Assembly (NCBI RefSeq): GCF_047511655.1 | Contig: NC_133390.1 | Location: 166,754,583 to 166,818,582, forward strand | DNA from: Castor canadensis | Lineage: Eukaryota > Chordata > Mammalia > Rodentia > Castoridae | Reading direction: 5' to 3' | Length of the DNA stretch: 64,000 nucleotides | Shown: positions 22,180 through 33,445 of the stretch, one piece after another | Numbering within the stretch: the first letter of the stretch is position 1 | Layout: every line of letters begins with the position of its first letter | The notes under the pieces: model-generated | The model's input: only the letters and a program-made list of their open reading frames with translations | Database searches by the model: none | What the model was told of the DNA's origin: nothing | Translations under genes and position numbers: made by a program

Positions 22180-22490
22180 ACAGATGGGCAGGGTGGCTCA
22201 GTCCTCAGCGGGTTGGCCGGAGGTCTGGGAGTTGACCGCGGCCCCGCAGGAATGTGCCGCGCCGTCCCGGGGCGCGGGTGGCCAGGCGTGGGGCGCTGAC
22301 GCCGGGCCTTTTCCGCTCCAGCTGCGCAGGCCTGCGACGCAGCAAATTCCGCGGCCACACCTGGCTGTGCAGCTGCCCAGGACCAGGGCGAGGATTTCTT
22401 AGTCCCCGAGGGCATGGCTTTGACTCTGGATTGCAGGGCCAGGGCGAGGCGGGAGCGCAGAGCATCCCTCCCTCCCGGTCAGGGAACCGC
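22180..22490. promoter_or_regulatory. Second CpG-rich block, no assigned gene
   Basis: High CpG density (for example CGCGGCCCCGC, GCGCCGTCCCGGGGCGCGGG) in an otherwise CpG-poor interval, about 4.7 kb upstream of FITM2 exon 1 and 7.8 kb upstream of R3HDML. It could be an alternative or lncRNA promoter, or an intergenic methylation-free enhancer. A run of 12 G precedes it at about 22116-22127. Open frames across it show no known domain. Confidence 0.55.
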
Positions 22491-22600
22491 CCCCCTCCTC
22501 GATCTCACCCCCTCCTCGATCACACCCCCCTTCTGGATCACAACCCCTCTCCATCCTTGATCGCACCCCCTCCTTGACCGCACCCCCTTGATCACATCGG
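22490..22600 (+). repeat. Imperfect minisatellite, unit about 18-20 bp
   Basis: Repeated CACCCCCTCCTCGATCACAC-type units, about six degenerate copies each carrying a GATC or GACC core. It adjoins the CpG block. Confidence 0.8.
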
Positions 22601-22949
22601 GGATGGGCGATTGGGCTCTGACACCAGGAGGGTCAGGTGTGCCCTGCTTGGCCCCTCTAAATGCCCTGCCAAAACCCCAGCGCTGAACATATATGCAAAG
22701 GTTGCCACTTCTTAGTGCTGTCCATTATGGAAGGACACCCGGGGCACCCCTGCTGCTTCCAGGGTTAGGGGGTTGGTGGGAAATCAGTTCCTAGAAGGTT
22801 GGACTAGGATGCTATCCCTTTCCCTGCAGGGCTAAACCTGGATCTTACCTCCACTCCTTTCTGCTGCCTTCACCTCCCACCCACATTGGGGTGCTTGGAT
22901 GGGGTGCAGGGCAAAGCATCCAAGGCCACACCCCATAAGAACCAACTCT

Positions 22950-23175
22950 GCAAGCCTGGGTCACATTTGTACTCCTAGCTACTTGGGAGGTTGAGATTGG
23001 GAGGATCAAGTTTTGAGGCCAGCAAGGGGTGGGGGGATAGTTTTTGAGAACTCCATCTCCAAAATAATCAGAGCAAAATGGACTGGAGGTGTGGCTAAAG
23101 TGGTAGAGAGCCTGCTGTGCAAGCTTGGAGCTCTGAGTTCAAACTCCAATCGCATCAAAAAAAAAAAAAGAAAAA
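22950..23175 (+). repeat. Dimeric B1-ID SINE
   Basis: ACTCCTAGCTACTTGGGAGG, linker ATAATCAGAGCAAAATGG, TGAGTTCAAACTCCAATCGC, long A tail to about 23200. Confidence 0.85.
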
Positions 23176-23426
23176 AACCTTCCGATTAAAAAAAAAAAAA
23201 GAATCAACTCTGCTACATCTTCTGAAGCTCCTTACCTCTGTCCCCTCTTGTCCTCCTTAACCTGTCCTCTCAGTTCTTCAGAGAAACCCAGCTCCTGCCA
23301 GGCTCAGAGCCTCTGCCTGTCCTTCCCTCTCTCTGTACAGCACCTTGACTTTCCCCAGTAAACCTCGGCCATTTTCAGTTTTCTACCAAGTCTGTTACGT
23401 CTTCAAAAGAACTTTACAATCAGAGC

Positions 23427-23625
23427 CTGTATGGTGGTGCACATCTGTAATCTCAGCTACTCAGGAGGCAGAGGCAGGAAGGTGGGAAGTTGGAGGCCAG
23501 TCCAGCAAAGGGAAGGAGAGACACTGTCTCAAAAACAAAATGCAAACAAGAGGGATGGGGTGTGGCTCAAGAAAGCAAGTATGAGGCCCTGGGTTCAATT
23601 CCCACAAAAAAAAAGAAAAGAAAAG
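23427..23625 (+). repeat. Dimeric B1-ID SINE
   Basis: GTGGTGCACATCTGTAATCT and GGGTTCAATTCCCAC, with a shortened ID part. Confidence 0.8.
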
Positions 23626-23819
23626 AAAAAAAAAGTTTACCATCTGGGATCTAGCTTTCTCCAAAAACCTTGTTGGAATTTTGATTGAGAGTATACTGAA
23701 CCCACAGATCTGTCAACACAGGCAAGTTTACTAATAATTTTATAACCTGAGTCCCCAGGGATTTAGGTAGGTCCTTCCCTTGTGGCTTATTTGCTTCTGA
23801 TCATCCTTTTTTATTTCAT

Positions 23820-23930
23820 TTCATTTCATGACAGGAGATCTTTGAGGCCCATTACACAGAAGAGGAAATCAAGGGTCACGCATTGTTGTGTCTTGCCTGA
23901 GGTCCTGTGGTGAGGGAGTGGTGGGGCCCG
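23820..23930 (-). repeat. MIR-like SINE
   Basis: CCATTACACAGAAGAGGAAA then GTCTTGCCTGAGGTCCTGTG. Confidence 0.55.
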
Positions 23931-24321
23931 TTCCCAGCCAGGTCTGTCTACTCAGGAACCTACCTGTGGAGTCAGTTGGCCCGGGGGTCACTTTGCATGT
24001 GTCTGGGTTTGTGTATTTCTCTCCACAGGCTCTCAGGGGAACCGCATCTGTGCTTGCAGACAGCTGTGAGAATGCCTGGGGAGGCTGCTCTGCTGGACAG
24101 TGACTTGTGTTTGTGTTTCTGTTGGGGTCCTTGGCTATGTGTGTGCCACACTAGGGGTTTTGGGGGTGTGTTGGGGAAGGTATTTATGTGGATGAGTAGG
24201 AGTCGGGTGTTGGGAGGGCAAGGATGGGACAGCTCAGATGGGGGGTGGTGTTCTTATGTAGGATTTTCTCCCTCCTCCCTTGTCCCTTCCTCCTCCTCTC
24301 TCTCCCTCCCCACTTACTCTC

Positions 24322-24392
24322 TTGAAGGTACTGAGGTTTGAACTCAGAGTTTCGTGCTTGCAAGGCTGTACCACTTAGCCTCACCCCAGTTC
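24322..24392 (-). repeat. ID-type SINE
   Basis: GGTACTGAGGTTTGAACTCA, then GCTTGCAAGGCTGTACCACT. Confidence 0.8.
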
Positions 24393-25079
24393 ATGAATTG
24401 ATAACTGTTTAAGGAGATGGAAATGTGATTTTCCTGGCTTGATCAATCCCCATTGCAGCAGGCAGCAAATTGGCACACCGTACCCCATGAGTTTGGAGTC
24501 ATTATGTGTCAATTAAAATTTTTAAGAAACTTGTATGGCCCCCAAAGCAGCCACTGTTGTGACATCTGGCACCCTGTCAGTGGGATCCAGGGCGTTTCTG
24601 TGGAGGGGTTCAAGGCTGACTGACAGAGGACAAGCTGTGCTGTTGGCCAAGCACTCTGTTCTCATGGATTTTCTCTCACTAGCTGAATAAGGCGGCTTCT
24701 GTCTCTTTTTCCCATTTTACGGGTTTAGAAAGGGCCACGCCTTGTTCCAGGCTGCGTAGAGCTTTCCAGCTCCCAGCGCTGGTCCTCGCCCACTGGACCA
24801 TCCGGCCTCCCTTTGGTCAGTGGAGGAAGAGTCAGTGTTGTTGTCAGGGCTGTTTGGTATTTGTGATTTTTCTTCATAGGAGTCAGATTCTCTGAAGCGG
24901 TTGTGAGCCTCTCCAGCCGCAGCCACCATGGTGCTGGGGAGATACCCCAGGCTGCAGGTCAAGTCTTAGTTCCCAGATATATTTGCTCTGTGACTTTGGG
25001 AGGGTTGCCACCTCCAAAAGAAGATGAAAATTCTTACATGTAGTTAAGACTGTTACAGGCACCATTGTATAGATTACTA

Positions 25080-25330
25080 CTGCTGCTGTATTTAAACCTT
25101 TTTATTATAAAACTCAGATATAGACAGTCACATGAAATGAATGAAAGTGTCATGAGGTGACACTTGTAACCACCAGCCAGATCAAGGTCAGAGTCCCTTC
25201 CATTGCCCACCTTGTACTTCTATAGCATTTTATAGCATTTCTTTTCATGTTTCTTTATAGCTTTATCACTCAAGGGCACATCTTTAGATGGTAGTATGTA
25301 GTCTTAGCCATAGAACAATCTATAGCTTTT
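25080..25330 (-). repeat. L1M-type LINE 3' fragment
   Basis: CACTTGTAACCACCAGCCAG followed by ATCAAGGTCAGAGTCCCTTC is a typical antisense old-L1 3' phrase. Diverged, ends uncertain. Confidence 0.6.
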
Positions 25331-25374
25331 AAGTTTCTAAGGACTAACCTTCATCCCACTTGTACTTGGAGCAA

Positions 25375-25520
25375 CATAGATCTGAGTTGAAGCCCTGAGC
25401 CTGCCAGTTCCTGTGTGTCCTTAGACAAGTTACTTAGCCTCTCTGAACCTCTTTCCTCAACTGGCAAATGAGGGGGTGACCTAGATCAACTCTAAGGACC
25501 TTCCAGCCTTCTCTGTCTCC
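25375..25520 (+). repeat. MIR SINE
   Basis: TTAGACAAGTTACTTAGCCT, CTGAACCTCTTTCCTCAACT and AAGGACCTTCCAGC. Confidence 0.85.
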
Positions 25521-25573
25521 TCCCTCAAGCACTAAGCTTCTGCCCCACAGTCTCCTCTCAAAAACAACTTTGC

Positions 25574-25905
25574 AGCTGGGCATGGTGGCTCAAGCCTGTA
25601 ATGCTAGCTACTTGGGAGGCAAAGATTGGGAAGATTAAGGTTGAAAGCCAGCCCTGGCAAAAAAAAAAGTTCAAGAGACCCCATTTCAACCAATGGCTGG
25701 GCATCGTGGTGCACGCCTGTCATTCCAGCTACACAGGGAAGCACAAATTGGAGGATGGCAGTCTAGACCAGCCTGAGGAAAAAAAAGCAAGACTCCATCT
25801 CCACAATGACCAGAGCAGAAAGGCCTGACAGAGTGGCTCAAGTGGCAGAGTACCTGCTAGCAAGCACAAAGCCTTGAATTGAACCCCAGTGCAGCCAAAA
25901 AAAGA
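25574..25905 (+). repeat. Trimeric SINE (two B1-like parts plus ID)
   Basis: GCTGGGCATGGTGGCTCAAG, then a second start GGCTGGGCATCGTGGTGCAC about 120 bp on, then ID part GGCTCAAGTGGCAGAGTACC. Same architecture as 5019-5262, better preserved. Confidence 0.85.
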
Positions 25906-25944
25906 AAAAAAAAACTTCTCTGGGGGAAAAAACAACTCTGGGTC

Positions 25945-26160
25945 CAAGTCAGGGAGACCTGGCACGGAATCTGGTTTCCACTGGAAATAGCTGTGTGAAC
26001 TTGGGCAAATGTCTCACCTTCTCTGAGTTTCCACTTCCTCCTCTGCAGGATGGGAAACCCATGAAGACGGGATGAGGTAAGGGAGAGCATGTGAACGCTT
26101 TTAGGGCCTGGTGTCCGTATTTCTATATAAATGTTGACTGTTGTTATTATTAGCTTTTAT
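25945..26160 (+). repeat. MIR SINE
   Basis: AGCTGTGTGAACTTGGGCAA, CACTTCCTCCTCTGCAGGAT. Confidence 0.75.
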
Positions 26161-26345
26161 TATTTATTGGCTGCTTGTTTTTGCCAGGCTTTGTGTCAAG
26201 TGTCTAAGATGTACTAACTCATTTTGTCCTCTTCATGATGCCATGAGTCCTCTTATAGATGAGGAAACTGAGGCACGGAAAGGTTGAGTAGCTTGCCGAT
26301 GGTCACACAGCTCGTAAGCCATGGGGCCGCCAGGATCCAGAGCCT
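26160..26345 (-). repeat. MIR SINE, antisense
   Basis: TATAGATGAGGAAACTGAGG, CTTGCCGATGGTCACACAGC. Lies tail to tail with the MIR to its left. Confidence 0.8.
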
Positions 26346-26528
26346 GTGCTGCTGCCCACCAGGCTGTAATACCTCAAGAGCAGCTCCTCTGCCCAAGCCC
26401 AGAGAGAATCCCAGTGGGGATGAGGATGGGGTGGTAGCTGAACCCAGTGGAGCAGAATCCAGGAGCCAGAAAAATGTGCTTGCTCTAAGGTGAGATTAAC
26501 AGCCCTTAATTTGGGCCACTCCTAATTA

Positions 26529-26755
26529 TTATTATTTTATTATTTTGTAGTACTGGTGTTTGAACTCTGGACCTCACTCTTGCTAGGTAGGTGCTTTTAC
26601 CACTTAAGGCACTCCACCCGCCCTTTTTTGTGATGGGTTTTTTCGAAATAGGGTCTCACAAACTATTTGCCAGGGGTTGGCTTCAAACCGTGATCCTCCC
26701 GATCTCTACCCCCTCAGTAACTAGGATTACAGGAGTGAGCCACCACTGCCTGACT
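26529..26755 (-). repeat. Dimeric B1-ID SINE with target duplication
   Basis: GTTTGAACTCTGGACCTCAC to AGGAGTGAGCCACCACTGCC. Flanked by CACYCCTAATTA at 26517-26528 and 26756-26767 (one difference). Confidence 0.85.
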
Positions 26756-27319
26756 CACCCCTAATTACCTTTATCCACTGAAAACCTGCCACAGGGAAAC
26801 TGGGACCAGCCTTTGTCCATGGGGGAGCAGGAAGGAGGGCCCCCAGTGTGATTTCCTAGGCTCCTGGAAGATGTGCGAACACGTAGGGTGGAGGTAGTGA
26901 TTTTGTCTGTGTGGCCGAGCTGCAGGCTGTACCTTTCACATCTGTCTGTCCCTGTGAGAAGATAGCAATGGGGTGTCCATTAGCCTTTGCCACAACTGGA
27001 GGTGTGGCCCCAGTTTCTCCATGTATATGAAAATGGGGTGGTGGTGATGATAGGGCTTTTCCAAAGGTTAGATGAGCTGAGAACGGTGCTGGGCGCTCGT
27101 GACAGAAGGTGACATGCCTAGCTCCTATGTACTCCTCGTGATTAAGTGTGTGAACAGTATTTACAGAGGCTCGGGGCGGGGGAGCCTGTGCTCTGTGTGA
27201 GGACGGTGTGCTGATGTACGTGCACAGTTGTGGGCTGGGGAGGAGAGCACCACATGCATGGGTACACTCTGCACATGAGCTGTCACACAAACCAGCTCCT
27301 TGCCTGGGACAAGCCCCTG

Positions 27320-27420
27320 AGGCTTAGGTGTGTCTCAGTGTCTTCACCTGTACAATGGGTGTGTTACTGCCTCAAGATGGCCATGAGGACCACATGGACT
27401 GTGGATATTAAGTGCTGAAC
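27320..27420 (+). repeat. MIR-like fragment
   Basis: GTGTCTTCACCTGTACAATG then TTAAGTGCTGAACCAATGC. Confidence 0.5.
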
Positions 27421-28374
27421 CAATGCTCGGGCAGCTGTGTGAGATGGTTCGTGTCAGGCATTCCAAGGTGGCTGGGCATAACTTGGTCCCTGAGTGCCAA
27501 GGCTGTGTCTGCCTCCCCTGGGCTGTAGAATCCGCCCCAGTATGCCAAGGATCCCAGCTTGCTGTCTTCAGAACAGCCCTCAGTTCAGTTTCCTCAGTGG
27601 GACATCCAAGGCCCAGAGACAGACTAGGACTTGCCTGAGGACACCCGGCACACTGCAGGCAGAGATGAGGATAGACTGGTCAGTCTCTCTTGCCCTTCTG
27701 ACATGGTGGGAAAGCCCTGCAGAACTCGGGGACACCAGCCCCTCTCAGCTGTGTCCCCTGTGCCCCAATATCCTAGCAGTCACCATCTAGGTTGGGGATG
27801 TTGCTTCTGGGGACACTGCTGAGGAGACACTCCTGCAGGGGTAGGTGTGTGCTTTGGCAGCTGTGGTGTCTGGGCCTTGGAGGAGGAGGAGCTGGGCCGC
27901 TGCCTGGGGCAGGAATTCCATGTGTCTGAGGAGGACTTGGCTTGAGTGGCTTGGTCCCAGCCCCATACGGCCAGCTGGGCCATCAGCTGGGGGTTCTCAG
28001 AGGTTGCTGGAGGAAGAGGCTGAGAGTGACAGCACCTTTTTGATGTAACTGTGCCCCTCCTATTATAAAAGCAATGCCTGTTATTGGCATAGAACACAAG
28101 TAGCCAAAGAGGAGAAAAGTGAACTCTTTCTAAACCCAGAATTTCAGCAACTCAGACCAATGGGGCTTTAAGCACACACATGCACACATGTACAGACATG
28201 TGCATACTCATACATGTACCTGGACACACGCATGTGACACACGAGCACTCATATGTATGTCCATGTTAAGTGTACCGGCAGACACAATACACAAGTACAC
28301 AAGGGCACACATGCAACCTCGCACACTCACAGAGCAATCCTGTGTGCCAGCCCCTGCTCTGACTCCACAAACAA

Positions 28375-28520
28375 TTCTTTTACCCTCGTAACAGTGAGAT
28401 GAGGTAGTCACTGTTCTCCCATTTTTGCACACAGGGCACAAAATGCTTAAGCTACATTGATCAAGACACCCAATTAGTGAGTGGAATAAGGGGATTCGAA
28501 CCCAGAGCTGTGGACTTAAA
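28375..28520 (-). repeat. MIR SINE, antisense
   Basis: CTCGTAACAGTGAGATGAGG, CACCCAATTAGTGAGTGGAA and GGGGATTCGAACCCAGAGCT. Confidence 0.75.
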
Positions 28521-28644
28521 GAGTCACGCCTCATGGTATGATGCTTAAATGTCATCATTAGTGAATATTCACCTAGGCCTTCCCCCCACCATGCATCAAT
28601 ATTTGATTTGGTTATAAAAGTGACACATTTTTCACACAGTGACA

Positions 28645-28850
28645 GGACCCTGGGGTCAGACTTGGACTTGAGTTCTGACTCTTTTGACTTTGGGCTGGTT
28701 CTTCACTTCTCTGGGACTCGGTTTCTTCTTCTGTAGAATGGGGGGAGGGGGATACAGCACCTGCCTCTGAAGGGTGGCTGAGTTTGCGTGTGTGAAGGTC
28801 TCAGTGCTGGCACGTAGTAGGTACTCATTAGTTGGGGCGACTTACTTGCC
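28645..28850 (+). repeat. MIR SINE
   Basis: TTCTTCACTTCTCTGGGACT, CGGTTTCTTCTTCTGTAGAA and GGCACGTAGTAGGTACTCAT. Confidence 0.75.
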
Positions 28851-29987
28851 CACTCTGAGGCTGGGGAAAACACTTCCATCCTGCAAGGTGGCCTTAACAT
28901 GCCAGGTCTAGAGGGCGGAGAGAGGCCTCCAGGTCTGGAGTCTCTCAGAGGTGTGGTTATGTCCACCCAGGATTGCCACATCCCTGCCTGCCGGGCAGCT
29001 GAGCCCCAGCCCTGTGCACTCCAGGTGGAAGCAGGGACAGCAGGGAAAGAAGGCAGAGAGAAAAGCCCCAGGGATCAGCTGGCAGGGGCAGGCGGGGCCT
29101 CCCCGTCCCAGTCTGCAGGGCGGGAATGGGAGGGGGCCACGGGGCTGGAGCGTCAGATGCCATCAGCTCCCCAGGAACTGTTAAAGTCTCTGTGCGGCCA
29201 GGACGGCTGGAGTGTCTGCAGAGGTCCCCAGCCTCCTTGGCCACCTCTTGCCACCTGCTGGGGCTGCCTGTCCTGGGTACGCACCCCAGGGAGCCTGCTA
29301 CCTGGTCTCCACAGGCCTTTTCTCTCTCTCCTTTCTTCTCCTTCTCCCTCCTCCTCCTCCTCCTCTTCCTCTCTTTCTCCTCTGTTGTAGATTTTTTCTT
29401 TTGCCTCTCTCTCTCTCATTCCTTTTTTCTGTATCTCTCCTTTTACCCCGATGCCTTTTCAGCCTCTGTTATTTTATCTCTGCTTCTCAATGTCCTTTTC
29501 TTTGCCTCTGTCCTCCTCTGCTATGCGTTCTGTCTCTCTGTCCCAAAGTTGTGGCTCTCTGGGACCCAAGGGCTGATGGTGCCTTGGGAAAAGCCAGTTC
29601 TGTCTCCACAGGCATCCGCTCACCCAGCCTTGTAGGACTGGTGGAGAGGGTGTCTGGCTGGAGGGGACCGCTGTCTGTCTCCTGGGAGGGCATGACAGGG
29701 ACTGCCTTTCAAGTGGTGGCACCATCCCACCCCAGGGCCCAGTCTGGCTTAGCCACTGTCTGGGCATTTCTTCTCCTCACCCAACCCACTGAGTCCACTG
29801 GGGAGGGAGGAGGGAGTGCTGGGCACCTGGACCAGAGCTGGGTCAGGAGGTGCCTGCCAAGTTCCCGGTGAGCATCCTCTGGGCCAGCAGTGTCTGAGGA
29901 CAGCGCTCAGGGTTTGGCACTCTCACACCCATCCCTTCCAGGCAGCGGCTCTGACTGCACCAGGCAGACGTGCGACCCCAACCAGCT

Positions 29988-30248
29988 ATGCCCCTGCTGT
30001 CCAGCTCCATGGGCCTGGCAGGACTGCTCCTCTGTGTAGGCCAAACAGTGGGGGCTTTGATAATGCCCCAAATCACTCTGGCTCTGGCCCAGGCCAAGGG
30101 CACAGCTGTGCAGCCCCTGGGTGGCCTGGGGGTGCCCCGGTACCGCGGGAAGCGCCACATCTCTGCCCGAGACGTGACTGCCCTTCTGGACTATCACAAC
30201 CACATCCGAGCCAGCGTGTACCCACCTGCCGCCAACATGGAGTACATG
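29988..30248 (+). CDS. R3HDML: R3HDML exon 1 (residues 1-87)
   Basis: Start of a secreted CAP-superfamily (CRISP/PI15-like) protein. The name says R3H, but no R3H domain is expected. ATG at 29988 gives MPLLSSSMGLAGLLLCVGQT, a signal peptide of about 23 residues. The preceding in-frame GTG codon is not a start. RYRGKRHIS at residues 51-59 is a basic, furin-like propeptide site shared with PI15. LLDYHNHIRASVYPPAANME (67-86) opens the CAP domain, with conserved His70. The exon ends GAG TAC ATG at 30248 before donor GTGAGT, phase 0. The five exons sum to 762 bases, 253 residues plus stop, equal to human. Confidence 0.95.
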
Positions 30249-30384
30249 GTGAGTTCCCATACCCACCCAGCACCCCTTCCAGATAACGCCAGCTGCTCAC
30301 CGTGCCTTTGAAGAGTTGGACCATCTGCCAGCCTGGCCCCATCAGTCAGCGTCTGGATGTCCAGAATCTGCACAGAGGGTAGGA

Positions 30385-30545
30385 ATCAGTGAGTTCATTT
30401 CACAGATGAGAAAACCGAGGTGAACACACAGAACCTCAGCGAATCAGGGCACAGGGACACTATTTATGGAGCACCTTCATCTCCATTTTTCCAATTAAGG
30501 AATTGAGATTTAATTTGCCCAAGGTCATCCAGCCAGGATTCTAAG
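30385..30545 (-). repeat. MIR-like SINE
   Basis: ATTTCACAGATGAGAAAACC, later TTGCCCAAGGTCATCCAGCC. Confidence 0.65.
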
Positions 30546-30769
30546 GCAGATCTTTGTAGTTGTCACCTAAGTCTGAAAATTTTGGCTGTATACTGAGGAC
30601 CAGCAGGGGGTGGGCACCTGGGGCTTTCCTTGCTATTGTCTCTCTGCACAGGGGTTTAGCCAACACACCCATACCATTCATTCCCAGAAGCCCATGGAGG
30701 CAGGGTCTGGAGCGATGAGGACAGACAGGCACCTGGGGAATCTCAGGCTAAGGAAAGCCAGTCACCAGG

Positions 30770-30771
<2 letters not shown>

Positions 30772-30800
<29 letters not shown>
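30772..30800 (+). repeat. (G)29 homopolymer
   Basis: Twenty-nine consecutive G, then C and GGGG. Strong quadruplex potential on the transcribed gene's sense strand; the length is likely polymorphic or an assembly estimate. Confidence 0.95.
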
Positions 30801-31529
30801 CGGGGTCGGGATATCTTCCCTGGAAGAGGCGGGGCTGGTGTCTCTCACCCCAGCTCCCCAGAAGCCAGACTCAAGGGTGGAGGAAGGAACTTTGCTTTTT
30901 AACTCAGCTCCTCCCCCAGGACCATTGTCCCCAGCCACCTTGGAGAGATAGGCTGCCACCCCACAGGTACTTCTTTAGGATCAGTGACTCCCTCGGCGAC
31001 AAGGGCCAAGTGTGCTACTCAACAACCTGGCCATGGTCTGTTCACTTTTGTTCTAGCTCCTGCTCAAGCCATGCACGGCTGAGCCTTGTGGATAGGTTGA
31101 GGACGGGCCTCAGGGTGACAAAACTCCATCCCTCAGGGTGCTTATATCTGAAGGGGGCTGGGAGAAAATGAACACCAACCGTAAGCTAAATAGAGAGACA
31201 TCAGGAGGTCATTGTTGGGGAGGAGCAAGGACAGGAGCCAGATGGCAGGCAGCTCCCGGGGTGGGGGGTGACATTTGTTTGTTCATGGTCTGACTAATTT
31301 GTCCATTAACACAGAGACTGGCACATAGATGAGGCCTCCATTTTAGAAACAAGTGACACATTTACTGGGCATCAGTGGTATTGGGGGGCACTTACCCCAA
31401 GGTGTGTTTAATTATTGCATGTGGGTAGAGATGTCTCCCTAGGAACCCTGGAGAAGGTCACAATTGTTGTTTTGCAAGCTCCTTCCCTCAGTTTGCTCCT
31501 TTCCTCTCAGATAACCCTGGGGAATGTTT

Positions 31530-31616
31530 GTGTTGTTTTGGGCATTACTGGGATTTGAACTCAGGGCCTTGAGCTTGCTAAACAAGCACATTACCACTTG
31601 AACCATGCTGCCAGCT
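31530..31616 (-). repeat. ID-type SINE
   Basis: GGGATTTGAACTCAGGGCCT, CATTACCACTTGAACCATGC. Confidence 0.85.
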
Positions 31617-31807
31617 GACTAAGCATTTCTCGCTCCTGAAGTTTCAAGAAAGTTGGGCCCCACTACACGTTCTCCCCTGCCCCAGGACTCTGATCATTCA
31701 TGACTTGTTTGATGTCTCATTTCAGTGCCAGGAAAATTGTTCAATATTTGTCGAGTGAACAAATAATACTTCAGAGAATCCAGGGAGTCGGAGTTGGAAA
31801 GGAGCTA

Positions 31808-31926
31808 ATATTGTTTGTTTTTTGAGACTGGATCTTGCTATGTAGCTTAGGCTGACTGCAAACTCCGAACACTCCTGTCTCAGCCTCCCGAGTGCTGGGA
31901 TTATGGGTGTGCACCACCATGCCTGG
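31808..31926 (-). repeat. B1 SINE
   Basis: TTTTTTGAGACTGGATCTTG, TCAGCCTCCCGAGTGCTGGG, GTGCACCACCATGCCTGGC. Confidence 0.85.
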
Positions 31927-32312
31927 CAAGAACTAGTATTTTTTCCGATATTGGAAAATCACACAGTTACGAAGAAGGATGAGGAGGGGGATTTTATAGA
32001 CACTGATGTGGAGCAACTTTGCCAACTGAAGAGGGTCAGGTGCAGAAAGAACACACTCTGCTTTTTGTTGATAACACATATGGGTCTCTGTGTATCTGCT
32101 GGTGCAGGTCTAGAGTATTTCTGGAAGAAAACACAAGAAGCATGGTGATGGCTCATGGGGGAGGGGTACAAGGTGGCTTCGAGGACAGCACAGGAGAGAT
32201 GAACCATTGTCCACTTTGCCTGCCACGGACAGCTTATATATTGACTTGGTGCATGTTTTCAAATGGTAAAAATGTTTTTGAATTAAAATTTTTAATGCTA
32301 ACATAAGCCCAA

Positions 32313-32402
32313 CTTTTATTTTTTGGAGCTACTAGGGTTCAGACTCAGGGCCTCACACTTGCTAGGCAGGAGCTCTACCACATGAACCACTCCCCCAGGC
32401 TC
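32313..32402 (-). repeat. ID-type SINE
   Basis: CAGGGCCTCACACTTGCTAG, AGCTCTACCACATGAACCAC. Confidence 0.85.
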
Positions 32403-32753
32403 CCCATTTAAAAAATTAAATTAACACAAGTTTTAGATCAGTTATCTACTGCTCACCCTGGGCTCAGTCAGGTCTAGGGATAGCTAAGAACTCTTGGACC
32501 AATGCCCTGGGACCCCACTCAGAGCTGAGAGCCTTGGTGCGGACTCAGACCAGAGCTGGGTGTGCACAGACTCAGCTCTGGGGTGGACTTGGTTGACCTG
32601 GCCTTGCCTAAGCTCGGTTTTGCGATCCACCAAGTGGGCTTGTTGCAGATGGGGGAAGAAGGGGAGGAGGCCTGGCACCAGCCCATCTGCACACACTTGT
32701 GGTGCTGGTTACGGTGTCTGCCCTGGAGAAGTTCACAGCCTGTCTTTCCCCAG

Positions 32754-32872
32754 GTCTGGGACGAGAGACTGGCCAGGTCTGCTGAGGCCTGGGCCACCCA
32801 GTGCATCTGGGCCCACGGGCCCTCACAGCTGATGAGACATGTGGGCCAGAACCTCTCCGTCCATTCTGGCCG
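32754..32872 (+). CDS. R3HDML: R3HDML exon 2 (residues 88-127)
   Basis: [20 protein letters not shown] then [20 protein letters not shown]. This is the helical front of the CAP domain. GQNLS carries a potential N-glycosylation site at Asn120. The exon joins in phase 0 and ends with the first two bases of Arg127 before donor GTGAGT at 32873. Confidence 0.95.
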
Positions 32873-33231
32873 GTGAGTGAACCTTGACCTGTCCCTCACT
32901 CAGTCATTCGGCAAATGCAAGTCAAGCCTGCTCTAGTTAGGAGAGACAGGTAACAATGGGGTGAACAAATACCTGCCTGCATGGTTTCAGCTGGCCAGTG
33001 AGGAGTGACCTGAAGTGTCACATGACGGATAAGGGATGAGAGCCTTGGGGAGTAGAGCTGGGCACAGAGGGTGGTGGGTGGATGTACCAGGCCCAAGGCT
33101 GAGAATCGTGAGCCCATCCTCCTGGCTTGACTTTCTCACCATTCCAGCTCTCAGGTTCCAAGGTAAAACCATGGTTTTGGCCCCGCTCAGTTAGTTCCAG
33201 ACATGTGGATTTCACAGGCCAGTAAAATCTC

Positions 33232-33445
33232 TCTCATTCTCTTTTTTTTTTTTTTTTTTTTTTGCGGTACTGGGGCTTGAACTCAGGATCTACACCTTGA
33301 AACACTCCACCAGTCCTTTTTTGTGTTGGGTTTTTGAGATAGGGTCTTGTGAACTATTTGCCCAGGCTGGCTTTGAACTATGATCCTCCTGATCTCTGCC
33401 TCCTGAGTACCAAGGATTGTAGGCGTGAGCCCCCAGCACCTGGAC
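33232..33445 (-). repeat. Dimeric B1-ID SINE with 17-bp target duplication
   Basis: CAGGCCAGTAAAATCTC stands at both sides (33215-33231 and 33446-33462) with no mismatch. A 23-T run at about 33241-33263 marks the tail, so it is a fairly young insertion. Confidence 0.93.

Larger units (their letters stand above)
17720..29900. other. FITM2-R3HDML intergenic interval
   Basis: The two genes are divergent here (FITM2 minus, R3HDML plus). The interval holds a MaLR solo LTR, several SINEs, an L1 relic, a second CpG-rich block and MIRs, given separately. 18660-19590, 20640-21670, 23940-24320, 26830-28180 (repeat-poor, one weak MIR) and 28860-29330 show no gene I can support. 29320-29480 is a CT-rich tract. 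Long open frames in CT- or GC-rich parts have no recognisable domain. Confidence 0.7.
30249..32753 (+). other. R3HDML: R3HDML intron 1
   Basis: GTGAGT donor to TTTCCCCAG acceptor. Holds a MIR, a 29-G run, ID and B1 SINEs. 30970-31520 is otherwise unique-looking with no gene. Confidence 0.9.

Noticed and set aside
28165-28330. CRISPR-like or regular array of ACACATG words
   Set aside because: A loose CA/TG-rich tract with irregular spacing; no repeat-spacer structure, and the genome is mammalian.
29212-29871. 219-codon plus-strand open frame just before R3HDML
   Set aside because: Produced by a CT-rich tract (runs of Leu, Ser, Pro); no domain and no splice link to R3HDML.
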